A program made the translations under genes and the position numbers. The notes below the pieces were generated by a model. That model was not told the origin of the DNA. It was given only the letters and a program-made list of their open reading frames with translations, and did no database searches. From Osedax fenrisi (Eukaryota; Annelida; Polychaeta; Sabellida; Siboglinidae), in the NCBI GenBank assembly GCA_964019155.1, contig OZ025243.1, positions 24,630,944 to 24,694,943 of the forward strand: a stretch of 64,000 nt of DNA, given 5' to 3'. Positions 20,585 through 34,367 of this stretch are shown here, one piece after another (within the stretch, counting starts at the first letter, position 1; each line of letters begins with the position of its first letter).

Positions 20585-23500
20585 TTACCAGGTCGATCAA
20601 GCTCGTCAGTTTTGACACATTGCTTCCATTCATATCGTTCGTTCATCGCAGTTGGTAGCTCATCGAGTGTAGGGTACACACCTACATCGGGAATCTTCCA
20701 TCAGTTGATCGATAAAGTAAATCTCTTGTAAATCTTCGTTTTTACTTCTCCATCAATGCCCTACGAATTTTAGACACTGTTCGCGTATAGAGTTTTTTAT
20801 TTTTTGTATTTTACCGTATAGGTGACCCAATTATGTATTCGTTAGATGCTGTTTCCATGTTTTATTTAGTGCAGTTCGAAGCATTCGAGTATATGCTCCA
20901 TCCACTTTTTCTCTAATGTTGATGTGTTAATGTTAAAGTCCATGTTATGGCGCCGTAAACAAGTACAGATTCTACTGTGGCTCTGAAGAAGCTTCTTTTT
21001 AGATTGGCGGATATTTTTGATTTCAAATAGTACGTAGGCTGTTCAGTTCTGACCAGGCTTTAGCTATTCTTATTTTAATATCCTTTTCTGTTGATCTAAT
21101 GAAGCTACCAAGATATTTGAAGTTTTCGACTTGCCTTATAATATTACCGTGTTTGCTCTTCATGTTACCATCATCACTATATGGATTTAATCTAATATAT
21201 TCAGTCTTATCAGAATTGATCTCGAGTCCGATATCATCTGATTTTTCTTCGATTTGGTGTAGTAATGTATCTTAATCCTTAATTGTATTCGTAGTAACAG
21301 CTATATCGTCGGCATAATCAATGTATTTTATATGTAAAGCTGGATATCGTCTGGATCTTCTTTGAGTCAGCGTGAAGCCTAACTCCGCACTGTTATCTAT
21401 AGCAGTCTTAATAATATAATCGAGACATATTATGAACATAAAAGGTGCGAGTGTATCTCCTTGAAGGACTCCAGTGGTGATCTCGAAAAACGTTGTATCT
21501 CCATCAGGTGATCTAACCATAAAGCGAGTGTTCCTGTACAGCATCATTATAGCGTTTATTATCTCCTTTGGTATTCCATATTTACGCAGAATGAACTCAT
21601 CTTGATTCGGTTTATTGTATTAAACGCTTTTGAGAAGTCTATGAATAGTAGTGTTATTGATAGCTTTTTCGATGTTACACCTTCTATAGACACCTACTAT
21701 AGTATGCGACGGATTGTTAACATTTGTCCTGTTGTCGATCTGTTTTTCCTGAAGCCATTTTGATTTTTCCGAGATTTTTTAAGATCGATCTCTGGTCTTA
21801 TTCGGTTTAAAATCATCAGGTTGAATATCTTAGCCGCAATTGAAGTTAGTGTAATTCCCCTATAGTTTTTGGTTATAGATAAATTTCCTTTTTTGGGGAA
21901 AGGTGGTATACATCCTTCTCTCCATCTTTCAGTAACTTCTTGAGTATATACACTATTGCAGGATTCAAGTAAGAATTCTTGAAATTCGTCCAATTTCCAT
22001 ACTTCTGCTGGAATTTCATCTAAATCTATGGCTTTTCCATTTTGAATACTTTTTGTAGCTTGTCTTAGTTCGTATGCAGTAAGTAATCCAGTTTGTATAT
22101 CTAGTTGATCATTGCCTTGTTCAGTGCTTTCATTGTATGTTGGGATTTGTGTTGGTTTACCAAGTAAATCTTTAAAATGATCATGCCATAGCTGTATGCG
22201 TTCTTTTTCGCTAGTAACTTTTAGTTTGGCTTTATTAGATTTCTTTCTTCCACTAACTTCGTTAACTGTTTTCCAGGCGAGTGTTGATTTTTTAAAACTA
22301 ATTGCGTTTTGTATTTCATCAATCTTTCGAGTTACATATTCCTCTTTTTCTCTTTCATACATATTTGTGAGTGAATGTTGAGCCCCTATGAAGTTTTTGA
22401 TATTTCTTTGAGTTGGATCGCTATTTTTAAGTTCAGCTGTCTGATGAAGTATTTCACGTTTCTGACAGATATATAGAGTTTTCCAGGGTAGTCTCTTTTT
22501 TGGTTTTGGTTTTAACGGAATTACATTTGCATAGGCTTCTTTGCATGATTTCACAACATTATTATATCTTGTGTTTACAGATAAAGTTGTTATTTCAACT
22601 TCTTGGAGAGTTGAAAATCTATTTTTCACTTCGGTTACAAAGCTACTACGGATATCAGTATCGTGTTTAAGTCTGGTCCAATCATAAGGTTTATTATTAC
22701 ATAATTATTTTTATTTGCTCACAGACACAGTCGTATATCGGCTGAAATACTACGATGATCAGATTCTGAGCTGATAAATGAATTGAATGCTCTACAATTT
22801 TTAACGCTGTTTTTCCACTTCTTATTTATGATTAGGAGATCAATTTGTGACTTAAAGCCATTTGGAGATGTGTGTGTCCAGAATTCTCCTGGTCTTTTCT
22901 GGAAGAGCGTATTCAAATATAACCTAGATTGTTTTCTTGTAGAAAATTATGTAGCATATGCTGATGATAAGATGATTGCGACACATATTCGTTACACAGA
23001 ACTACAAATCGTAATGGTAATATATATTACCATTAGATTTGTAGTTCTGTGTAACGAATATTTGTAGCCATCATCTTTTCCGAGGTGCGCATTGAAGTCT
23101 CCTCCGATTATTAATACATTATGTTTTGGAATATATCTGATAAGAGATGTTAGAACGGTATATAATCTCTCTGTATCATGTTCGTCGCTCACGTTTGTTG
23201 GATAATAGCATGCAATTACTGTTGTCTGTGGGTTTCCCTAGAAATGTATTGCTATTATTCTGAATGTTATCATATAACATTAGATATTATCGTAACACTA
23301 GATATTTCATTATAAGCCCTCGAGTTGATCAATATTCTAATTCCTCCGTTGGCTGCATTCATACTATTCCTCCATGCAGAGCAGGTTAGAAGTTTCCACT
23401 TACCAAAGGTATTTTCCTTGATATCAGTGTTTAAATGTACGAATCTATGTTCTTGTATGCAAATCATTTTTGTCCAGTTATTTCAGCAAAGGCGATTAGT

Positions 23501-23950
23501 TCAGGTATTTTCCACAATTTTTGTAGTGTTTGCGTATTTAGAGATACGATTATAAAGCTTTTCTTTGATTTTATAAGTTTTTGGACAATTATTTATATTT
23601 TTGTTCTTTTTATTTTTATTTTTATTCTCAGTAGCTAATTTTTCGACTACAGCCTGAGATTGTACTGTATGACGCGATTCTTGTTACGCGAGACAATCTA
23701 TGCGGGATGAAATGTTGTTGTTGTTGTTGTGTGTCATATTTGCTTTCGATGGCTAGTTACTATGTGCGGTAGCTACTCCATACACGAGTAAACAGTACTC
23801 AATTTCAGAGTTAATGTGCTTCGCCGAAAACAAACTACTCATTGTAGATGGTGTTCGTCTAACCACATCCAACACCCTGCTACCACTGTCTTCACGTAAT
23901 TCTAATCGGGTGGCTAACAGGTATACATAGTATACTATGCCTTGCCAAGG
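20585..23950 (-). mobile_element. Near full-length but broken LINE (endonuclease plus RT)
   Basis: The minus strand runs from a likely 5' end near 23950 to a 3' tail GGTAAG near 20585. Endonuclease pieces: QEHRFVHLNTDIKE (23460-23380), then VLIIGGDFNAHLGKDDG (23125-23075) and the catalytic SESDHRSISADI (22770-22730). RT (22629-21272): PFPKKGNLSITKNYRGITL, NQNGFRKNRST, LQGDTLAPFMF and the active site YADDIA at about 21305. The C-terminal region follows to 20590. Frame breaks occur near 21690, 21550 and 21260, and a hairpin interrupts the endonuclease. The short repeated 3' tail rather than poly(A) is like some RTE/CR1-type LINEs; exact clade unresolved. Confidence 0.88.
22986..23060. repeat. 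Spacerless hairpin inside LINE endonuclease
   Basis: Two ~38 bp arms, TTCGTTACACAGAACTACAA and onward, meet with almost no loop and differ by about one base. The insertion splits the endonuclease frame between the GDFNAHLG motif and the SDHR motif. It looks like an inverted duplication of local coding sequence. Confidence 0.85.
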
Positions 23951-23966
23951 GGCAACCTAGATTTTG

Positions 23967-24000
23967 TCCGACACCGCTTTGTCCGACACCGAATCATTTT
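23967..24000. repeat. Short tandem repeat TTTGTCCGACACCG
   Basis: Two direct copies of TTTGTCCGACACCG at the 5' border of the LINE. May be part of an adjoining element. Confidence 0.6.
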
Positions 24001-24028
24001 TTAATTTTAGCGCATTTAATTGAAATTA

Positions 24029-24076
24029 TTAAGGTGGCCACATTACCCTCCATGGAGGGTAATGTGGCCACCTTAA
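24029..24076. repeat. 48 bp perfect palindrome
   Basis: TTAAGGTGGCCACATTACCC runs into CTCCATGGAG and the exact reverse complement. There is no spacer and no mismatch. It begins and ends with TTAA and is unusually GC-rich for this window. Confidence 0.95.
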
Positions 24077-24119
24077 AATGTAGCATTAATCTACTAGATG
24101 GCGTTACATTATATCAAGT

Positions 24120-24640
24120 GTAGTCCAATAACATCACTTTAAGTATAATCGAAGATTTTCCGAAGGAAAGATATAACACACGCGAAATCGTGTAATTCGA
24201 ATTTGTATACAAAATACCCTGGTGCCACCTATAGCGGGTTACTTTTAGGAACTATGTGTTGTTTATAATGTAAATTCGTATTTAACTATACACTTTTAAA
24301 ATGTTAAATAATATGCTTAAAATTAATATTTATATGATGAAAACTAAGTGTTCATTACTAATATATAACAAACAAATATGATATGTATGTTTTAAATGCT
24401 ATAAGTATATATTTAGTGAGTAAAAGATAATTTATATTGCATGTAATTTAATAGAGCAATGAAAACACTGTTGTATGCAAACAGAGCCGAACCTAAATCT
24501 ATTTCAGTGATTTCGATACTACTGCTAGCAGCGGTTGGGGATATTACTAAATTACGTTGCATGCATATATGTAAGTTAGTATAGTATATATAGCATAGTA
24601 TATGTACAGTAATTTACTAGGCTATATCCTAGTATACCAT
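24120..24640 (+). repeat. Dispersed repeat, copy 1
   Basis: Shares several blocks with the reverse strand of about 52330-52790: GAACCTAAATCTATTTCA, ATATTGCATGTAATTTAATAGA and TTTATAAT(G/A)TAAATTCGTAT. The copies are diverged and inverted relative to one another. No coding potential seen; probably a non-autonomous element. Confidence 0.6.
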
Positions 24641-25039
24641 TAAACTTACTTATCATGTTATTAATATTGAAAAATCAAATTCATTAGTAAATTACTGTAT
24701 CTCATAAAAATATGGCTATAAAATGGATATATATATAACTATATAGAACAATTTGTATATATATTATATATAGATAGATTAAATGTTTATTGCATTACTG
24801 GTTATAGGTATACCTATATAAAGAAATTTCTTTTAAACTTAAGTTATAATTATATATAAACATATAATTATATAACATATAAACAAAATATATAAATGTG
24901 ATAATAGTAATACAAAACGACACGATACAAAAAAACAAGAAATAAACTGAGAAGTAAAATAAAAATAAAACATTGGATTATACGAGCCGTTGAATCAATA
25001 TATAGTATCTGATAGTGCAAGTTGTCAAACAGGAGAGGT

Positions 25040-25102
<63 letters not shown>

Positions 25103-25114
25103 TTATATATAGAA

Positions 25115-25150
<36 letters not shown>

Positions 25151-25812
25151 GTATAGGTTACTACATATATTACATATATTACACAAATATTTAATAAAAT
25201 CATACATATAAAAATAAATACAAATTATTTTTATAATTACATAATATGGTGTACAAAAAATACAATAATAAGTAGGTAAATAGTAATACCTATATTATTT
25301 ATAGTAATACCTATATTTGATATTTCACTATTTTTACCGATTTTCTACCTTAACTTTTTAGTAAAGACGTGTTTTTACCATTATTTAACTAAATGTCTAA
25401 TTATATATCACGATATAGCGACGATACTATAGTATATATAATAACGAAGCGAACTATTATATATAATAACGAAGCGAATATTTCGCCGAACGCCTCGAAA
25501 TATAATAATAATTAAATACAAATATATAATTTCTATCTTTTATTTTATATAATTATTTAAACTGGAAAATAAAATTCTCGCTCATCCTCCAGACGGAAAA
25601 AATCCTCTCTATTTCCTCTCTATTTTATAGAAAAATGTCTAGCTATGCTCTCTTTTTGAAAAATTATTTGAAAATAAATCTTTCCTATTCTAAACAAATA
25701 AAAAATGTCATGAACTCATTTATAATTATTGCCAGATCTCCAATCTACACTTATTAAGTAATGTACTCGAAATAATTGTCCCCAAAAAATGTATCGCCCA
25801 TATATATATATA
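24641..25812. other. AT-rich, long (TA)n tracts
   Basis: Contains the longest TA block of the window (about 25042-25146, interrupted by CATTATATATAGAACC) and a short direct repeat of ATATATAATAACGAAGCGAA near 25435-25480. No gene seen. Confidence 0.6.
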
Positions 25813-26773
25813 GGGGAAAGTCCCCGATTACCGACCCCCTCCTAATACCGACCCCCTCTCGTATCTCAGTAACTATAAGAGATATCAAAAAATAATATAT
25901 ACACGAACTATTAGTAATTTAATGATACATATGAATAAGTATTTTGTTTTAACAAATATTTAATCCTACAATTGTTATTTGATCAAATGTAATATTCTGT
26001 TTTTACTTTTTAAATATTTGAATAATAACTTTTTTTAAATCATTGTAAATACTTTATTAATTAAAAGAAAACTTAATACTACACATAATATTGTAGATCA
26101 ATAAAATGTTTATAATTATTATAAAAATAATTCAATTTGAATAACTATTAACCAAAATATCTTAATTATAGCAACCCATATGATTTGCCTAATACCGACC
26201 CCCTAAATTACCCTAATACCGACCCCCATGTGATTTATAATATCCAATCAAAATATATCAGTATTTTACTTTTAAATATGTCATAAGTTGTTTGTTTATC
26301 ATTGATATAGATTAAGGATTCATGATTTCATTATAGTATATACATACTGATTAATAACTAAATATTAAATAATAATATATACTATTTTAATATAATTTCT
26401 ATAAAGTTTAAATTTAAATTTAATATTACTATTAAAACATAAATTCAATAAACAATAATTGCGTGCATGTTATAATTAATTATATTTATTAATATCTACT
26501 ATGTTGATTGGATAATATAATACTAAAAGTATGTATACCACGATTATTTTAGGGGGTCGGTAATATGGGAAGGGGGTCGGTATTAGGAATAGGTATCCGA
26601 TTACCGACCCCCCTGTTTATTATTGTAAATATAATTATATCAAAAATTTAAAATAGCCACATTATTCATTACCATAATATTACCCTATTTACAAAATTTC
26701 AAATAAATATATTTAATATTGAATAAGTTATTACAAATATTCATTTAGGGGTCGGTAATCGGGGACTTTCCCC
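25813..26773 (+). mobile_element. MITE, ACCGACCCC family, copy 2
   Basis: About 960 bp, same orientation as 17544-18463 and very similar along its length, with one extra ~50 bp block near 26080-26150. Terminal inverted repeats GGGGAAAGTCCCC flanked by TA. High similarity between the two copies points to fairly recent activity. Confidence 0.92.
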
Positions 26774-28129
26774 TAAACATAATACGTTCAGCCACTTTCG
26801 GGCAATTCAACTGAAATAGTTCGTTATAGTAGGTTATAGTACGTTATAGTACCTATTTCTGACACAATATTGTCTAACTTATAAGTTATTTATAAATAAC
26901 AACACTTGCCAACTAATCCTACTTTATTTTTCATGTGCTTTTGTCACCCCGAACATAAAATACTAATCTCGCGGTTTATTATGATGGGTATATATGGAAT
27001 AACTTTATAAAGGTATATGTCGTATATTACAGGCAGTAACGTGTTATGTTATTAACTATAGAGTATAACTCCATTCGTGTAAACACTAATAATGGACCAT
27101 TCCATTATACTATTATATATTTCTTGATTATGCTACTCATAGTCCGTCAGGCACCACTGTACGATGTTCAGTGTACGACGTACACTGTACGACGTACAGT
27201 GTACGTTAGCGTCGGTAATATAAAGGCGAACGTTTCATCTGTTCAACACTCTAGTAAAGCCTTGATTCTCTTCTTAATATACACTTAACACAATATATAT
27301 ATATATTATGAATCATAATTCAGAGCTGGGCAGTATCGATGATACAGTATATATTAAGGCAACAAATCAGTATCGTAGATACATTTGTATTTGTATATAT
27401 TATACAAATTAAAAAAGTATATGTAATCGTATCTATTAGTTATAAATAGTAGTAATCTACGATACGTATCTACTAAGAAAATGATGTAAACAAATACATT
27501 TAATTAAATGATATATCATTTGGATATTATATGTATTTTATATAATTATTAATATCATATTATAAATTAATTTTAATATATATAAATCATCAATATATTT
27601 TTAATAACATATCTTTTATAAATATCAATTCATTGTTAAAAATTATGATATATCAATTATAGTGATTTATCCTCATATATATAAATCACCCTATAGGATG
27701 ATTTATTCTCAATAACCATTATATACATTTATTGAAAACAAAGAAATTATTTTGATAATATATGTTATATAATAATTGATTTACAATTAAACTACTTTCT
27801 AATAAATTCATCATAAAAATCTAAATAAATCATAATTATCATAATTTAAAAAATGCAATATGTATCTTTATAATATAAAAATATATTATATATTATTTAA
27901 AAAGCAATACGTTACTATTATTATTAATTAACTATTAAGTAACTGTATTTAATATATGATGTGTGTATTCGATATATAATGTGTGTATTAATTAATATTA
28001 TTAATATTATTAATATTAATAATATAATAATGTTAACATTTTACATATATACATAATATATACACAAAAAAGTTATTATTTATGATATATTTACTTGCTA
28101 TTTATAGACATATATTACCTTACCTTATC
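26774..28129. other. No gene; possible hAT-type end at 27322
   Basis: AT-rich with a GTACGACGTACACT near-palindromic cluster at about 27160-27205. At 27322 the sequence CAGAGCTGGGCA resembles a hAT terminal repeat. Related GTATTTGTAT.. text reappears after the LINE near 30380-30480, so the LINE may have entered a hAT-like MITE. I could not find a clean second end with an 8 bp target duplication. Confidence 0.35.
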
Positions 28130-30320
28130 TTACCATTTCGAGCTTGCTCGGCAGTTCATTACACGTTATCTCCATTCCTCTCTATTATTTCATAGCTATT
28201 TTGCATAGGCCTTCCTCGAGAGCGTCGTCCGTGTTGTGAATTCAAGAGTAATACTTTACTCACTACTTCGCTTCTATTTCTCCAGCAATAACCGGAGAAC
28301 ATCAGTCGTTGTTCGCATATTGTATATGTTATTCTTGGAATTTTTCCGCACAACTCCTTATTTGTAACGTGGTCTCTCCATGACTTTTTTAGTGCAGTAC
28401 GCAGCATTCGTGTAAAGGCTCAATCAACTTTTTTTAATGTTGAAGCTAGAGTTCAAGTGCACTATCATGATAGAGCCATATACAAGAACAGTCTCAACTG
28501 TAGCTCTAAAGAAGTTTCTTTTGAGTTTACTTGAAAGGTTGGATTTTCAGATAATGTTCAGGCTATTCAAAGTTTCCAACATATGCCTACTCCCGATTCT
28601 TACACTTACGTAATATTGAGTTGAACCAATATAACTATCTAATTATTTGAACTATTCTACACGTTTTATATCATGGCCTGCCATAACACATGTATTCCGT
28701 ATTGTCTGGGTTTATATGTAAACTGATATCTTAAGCCGTATCTTCAAATTTGTTTAGTAGTTTATTTGCATATATATATCAGACTATTATTTATTACAGC
28801 TTTATCGTCAGCATAGTCAATATCGGTAATGTGTACATCAGGGTATATTGCTTTCTCTTTTGTAAGAATGAAGCCGGAATGTAAATTGGTATCCACTGAT
28901 TTTTTCAATATATAGTGGAGACATATATTGCATATATATGGTGTAAGTTTATCTCCGTGTAGTAGGTAGTGTAGGTAGTGTAATCTTACTCCAGTAGTTT
29001 TGTCGAAGAAAATTGTGTCACTATCAGGTGATCTTACTATGGAGTGAGTGTTCTGTAGAGAATCAATATGGCATTTACGACTTCAGTGGGTATATAATAT
29101 TTGATTAACATATCTTTAATCATTTCACGATTTATTTAATCTAAATCCTGTAAAATTATATAAATAGGAGAGTAGCTAGTTGGTAGGTTTTTACACTCTA
29201 CTCCTTCTAGTATACGTCGAATGGTTAACATTTTTCCTGTCTTTGATCTCTCTGTTCAGAAATCATTTGTATTTGTTCTCAGTATATGATCTATCTCTGG
29301 AATTATCCTTTTTAATAGCACCAGGTTATATATCTTAGCTGCAATTGGAGTTAGTATGATTCTCTGATAGTTTTTGTTGTGATTGAAATAACTACTTTTT
29401 TTATTAAAAGGAAGTAAGCATCATTCATTCTATATTTCTATTGGTTCTTGAGAATATACATTATTTCACAAGTTTAGTAAGATTTCTTGAAATTCTCCTA
29501 GTTTCCATACTTCAGCTTGTATTTCATCAAAGCCAACATCTTTTCCATGTTGTATGCTTTAGTAGCTTTCTTTAATTCATCTATTGTAAAATGCCCTTTT
29601 TTATATCTAGTTAATTTTGTATAGTAAATGTACTTTCATCGTTTGATGTGGGAATTTATCGTTTACCAAGTAGTTCCTTGAAATGGTCGTTCCATAATTG
29701 AGTTCGGTCTTTTCCACTTTTTACTTTAAGTTTTGCTCTGTTTGAGTTATTTCTTCCACTAACTTCATTTACAATTTTCCAGGTTAAGGCTGATTTTTTA
29801 TTACATATATCGTATTTTTAATTTCACTTATTTTATTCCTAACATAATCAGTTTGTTACTTTTCATACGATTGTACAAGATTCTTTTGAGCTTCGTTGAA
29901 ATGTCTGACATTTTCTGTTGTAGGTTGATTTTATTTACGTCGCATTACCTGGTGTAGTATGCAGTTTTGACAGATATTATATGTTTCCCAGGGTACACGT
30001 TTTTTCAACTTAGGTTTCAATGTGATTTGTTTAGCAACAGTTTCCTTACATGCAGAGTCAAAGTGAGTATACATTTTGCTAGCAGATAGCGAAGCTGTGG
30101 TGTCCTGTAATTTAATCCCACAGCCTTGAATTTAGTTTTCACTTTAGTAATAAAGGTGTCTCGGGTTTCTGTTTCTGTCTTTAATCTTGCCCAATCGTAA
30201 TGTTTGATTTTACTAGATTTCTTGTTATTAGCTCTAAGACTCAGTCTTATATTTACTTGAGATATAATACGATGATCAGATGCAACACTGATAAATGAGT
30301 TATAAGCTCTACAGCGGTTA
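28130..30320 (-). mobile_element. Second decayed LINE of the same type
   Basis: The minus strand parallels the element at 20585-23950 from the end of the endonuclease onward. The C-terminal frame 28407-28159 contains WRDHVTNKELCGKIPRI and GRRSRGRPMQNSYEI. Upstream, RT-like segments around 28820-29900 correspond to the same regions but with many stops. The 3' end carries a short GGTAAG-type tail (about 28115-28135). 5'-truncated and more decayed than the first copy. Confidence 0.8.
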
Positions 30321-30329
30321 ACATTTATG

Positions 30330-30368
<39 letters not shown>

Positions 30369-32718
30369 TGGATATAATTATAATGTATTTGTATCTAGGT
30401 TGTATCTCCTACTAAAATATAGAAAATATCCTATCCATTAAGAAAATTATGTATTTGTAATTGTATCTACTATACTTTTTTTAAAGTAATTGTAGTAATA
30501 CCTATTATAAGAAAAAAGTGTATATAATACTATAGGATCATTCTGTTTACCATAAATTCACATAATATTATTAACTCTGAATTAATTATGATGTACATAT
30601 ACATAAGATTATAAGATATATATATCTCCAATAATCGTATAATTCATTCTTAAGATTACCTTACTTGACATATATATTATTCTGATACTTATTTTCAAAG
30701 TTTAATCCAAACAATATAATTATATTCCATTCTTCCAAATAACTCGAATTTTTCTTTATTAACAAATTATTTTGTAAGTATCACATATCATTCATTACAA
30801 AATCCTACAACCTATCATATATTTAGAATTACAAAAATACTAAGAAACTTGACAGAAACCTTATGAAGAATAAATACTCTTGTACTCTCTGACTTCAATA
30901 CTACAGTATGTTGAGAACATGCTCTTCCCTAATGATTCATTAGTAATGAATATAGTTCCTGTTAAATACTCCTCTCCTTATCATAACTCTAGTAAAACTT
31001 CCCTGCATTTCTATGACGCAACATATATACATTTTATTGATCAATAACCCGAATAATAAGAATAATAAGAATAAATATTGAATACAGAAATACAACCTAT
31101 ACTTATTAGGAATATAAAGATTAAGAATAAATTAAGTATAGAATTTCTAAGGTAAATGTGAAGATGCCTAAGAAAATAAGTTACACTAATGCAGATAAAT
31201 AGTGAAGATAATTATTCGTCTATATATATATATATAAACTAGTATACATATTTAAATATTACATATCAATCAATCATATTAAACTTCTGTTTTATCTACA
31301 AGATATTTACAAATAGTTTATTATTTATAGGTCCTATACTCATATAATAACATATTGATTATAGTCGAATATAATCTGTTTAATGAAATTGTTGAAATTA
31401 AAATTGTTTGATATTTTAAATGATGTATATGTATTTAAATCTTAGTTAAATTATGCTACCTTCTACCTACAAAATAGCCAGATTATCTGGCAGATATATC
31501 ATCACATATATCAACAATAATGATTTATGCCAGATATATTAATATCATATGATAATATTGAAAATATACTAGATAGAAAGTAAAATTATTAAATAAAATA
31601 TAATATTTTAAATTTGTTATTTTTACATATCATATATAATAATAATAATATTTATAAGAATTTAAATTGGATCAATCCAGTAAGCTGCACGGAGGACATT
31701 TCGAGTGACAACGGATGTCCACCGATTTAAAAATCGTTGGACAAATTTATTATCCATTTAATTTTTTTATATAATTTTTCTCCTTAAATATAATTCTTCT
31801 CATACAATTTCATATTATATAATACTTAATTAATTTTGTTTGTTGACAAATATATTTAAAATCAATCTAATCCTTTTGAATTTGAATGCTGAAAAAATAT
31901 ACATTTATTTTTATAAAATTTCATATTATATAATACTTAATTAATTTTGTTTGTAGACAAATATATTTAAAATCAATCTAATTTAAATTATGTAAAAATT
32001 AACATTTCATATTATATAATATTTATAAAAATTAAATCCCTGATTTTTTGTTAATAATATATATATATATATATATGAAATCAATAATAATTTTAATATC
32101 ATGTAATATTATTGTAAATATACTAAATAGAAAATAGTAAAAAAAATTACATTTTTTTAAAAAGAAAAATCAATAATAATTTTAATATCATGTAATATTA
32201 TTGTAAATATACTAGATATAAAATAGTATTATTAAATTAAATATAATATTTTTTATTTTTATAATATTCTAAAGATATATACATTTAAAAAAAAGAAAAA
32301 TCAATTAAAATTAAATTTCCCTTTTGAATTATATACCTTTCATATCATATAACAATTATTTTGTTCCTATATGTGATACCATAAATATATTATATATGTA
32401 ATTTATCATTTATTGAATTATTAAACAAATATTTTCCCAAAATAAATTTATTTATATAATTTAAACATATTCATAAAATAATCTAAATTTAAATCATAAT
32501 TTGATAATATACTATAATGTAACTTTGTTTATTATATTATAACTTTATGTAGTTTTGTTATTTGTATTTTATAGAATATGATAATAGAGTTAACAAATAA
32601 AATATTATTGTTATGATTATAGATAATTTATTATAAAAACGTAAAATAAATATTTATACTGTCCGATATTATTACTGATAAATACAAAATAACAATAATA
32701 TAAGGACATGTGTCGTAT
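30321..32718. other. Downstream of RPB9, AT-rich, no gene seen
   Basis: Holds a TA tract (30340-30366), duplicated AT-rich blocks (about 31805-31870 with 31918-31982; about 32070-32130 with 32160-32225) and a slightly GC-richer stretch at 31670-31745 with a short inverted repeat. RPB9 3' UTR should start just below 32719. No exon recognised. Confidence 0.5.
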
Positions 32719-34367
32719 TCATTCAGTCCATCTGTGTGTACAGGATGATAATGTGCATACATAGTAGAGTTGCATTCCTTCCTGTAATGTTATTATCACA
32801 ATAAGATAGTATCGAATGAAATACGATTATAATTATAATAAATTACTTGTATTCTTATATGGATATGTTAACAATATTTCTACATATATTATGATATATT
32901 ATAGTAATTGTATTTTAAAATTTTTTTAAATATAAATATATATATATGGAATAATCAGAATTATAATTTGTATATTTAATTTAATTAGTAAATAATCTTT
33001 AAAGAATTCTTTTACAAATATACAAAAATAGATTCATTATATAATTATCCTGATGCTCTAAATAATCAAGCTTTATTGGCTTAATGAACTATATAATTTA
33101 AAAATACATATATAGATGAAACTGTACAATCCGGTCGTGGATTATACACTAATATTTAACATAATCTTTACTCTATTTATTATGTTTCATTTATAATGCT
33201 ATTTTATTTATTTTTTATTATTATAATTATTTCCATCCAATATATCATATGTATGATATTTTAGATATTTAAAGTGTATATACAATCAATAATCAATATA
33301 CATGCAGATCCCGTAGAGTGTAACCACTAATGTTTTACTATACTCTTACTAATACAAATATCTCTAACCTCAGCCCGGCGTGATTGCGACTGGAAGAAAA
33401 CAGCCTCGCAGTGGCCGCATTTAGGACAGGGGTGGTCAGTTGTCCGAGGTAAGGATGCATCAGCTATTACATCACAGATTATCTGCGTCAGGTTACTGTA
33501 CAAGGGAGATGATAAGTGTTGGTTATATGGTAGCAGATTTGTATCTATATATATATGTATTAAAAGGGAAATAGAGGAAGAATAATATTGGAATGTAGTA
33601 TTGCAGGATAATGGTGAGGAAATAGTTATGCTATAAGTAGATATGATACAATATTGATTTGATAATTTTGCAGCAACAGTAAGATAATATTGTGGTAATA
33701 AGTTTGTAATAATAATATCATGATAAGGTAATAATGAGGTAATAAGTAGGTAATGGTGATGTAATAAGCATGTGATATTGATGTAATAGTGGAAAACACT
33801 AACTCTACTTCATGGGAAATCTTATTGATGTAGATGCAGGGGTTCTCAGAGAGTTGCTTGTAGTGACAATTCCTGCACTGTGGAATCAATGAAATAGTGT
33901 GTTACTACTAAAGGTATGTGTGTCTATACAAATGTGTGTGTACTTACGTTTAATACTTCTTATAAGTAGTCTATTATCTATAACATGCACACTATAGTAC
34001 ACAAGCAATGACTATTAATATTAATTATAGATAGTCTATATAAATATCTAGAAGCATTCTCTTTTACAAGTTTTTTTTTAGGTTTACATACGAAAGATAT
34101 TGGAGTAAATATTCATGTATATATACTAATATATATATTCAATAGAATAAATTCTAAATCATATTACAAGTAATGTAAATAATTATTATCGAATATATTA
34201 GAGATACGTATATAATATATATATTATTTAATAAATATACAAATCGAATTAAATACTATACACATATTAATATAGGTAACATAAATAAATATAATACTAT
34301 GATAGTACTAACTGCATACATCAAGAGCCGGTTTTCTTTATCTTCTTTAGGGTAGAGCATGTTATTA
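32719..34367 (-). CDS. POLR2I: RPB9 exons 2-5
   Basis: Exon 2 (34367-34313) reads NNMLYPKEDKENRLLMYA. Exon 3 (33877-33804) starts CRNCHYKQLSENP. Exon 4 (33495-33369) carries NLTQIICDV and the CPKCGH zinc knuckle. Exon 5 (32781-32719) reads EGMQLYYVCTLSSC and ends WTE then TGA. All introns are GT-AG, with donors GTTAGT, GTTAGT and GTTAGA. Short exons hide the gene from simple ORF scans. Confidence 0.95.

Noticed and set aside
24868..25203. Tyr-Ile repeat proteins (also at 3881, 4345, 38480)
   Set aside because: Artefacts of (TA)n tracts.
27322..30600. A single hAT MITE interrupted by the LINE
   Set aside because: Start CAGAGCTGGGCA is suggestive, but no matching end with an 8 bp duplication could be shown.
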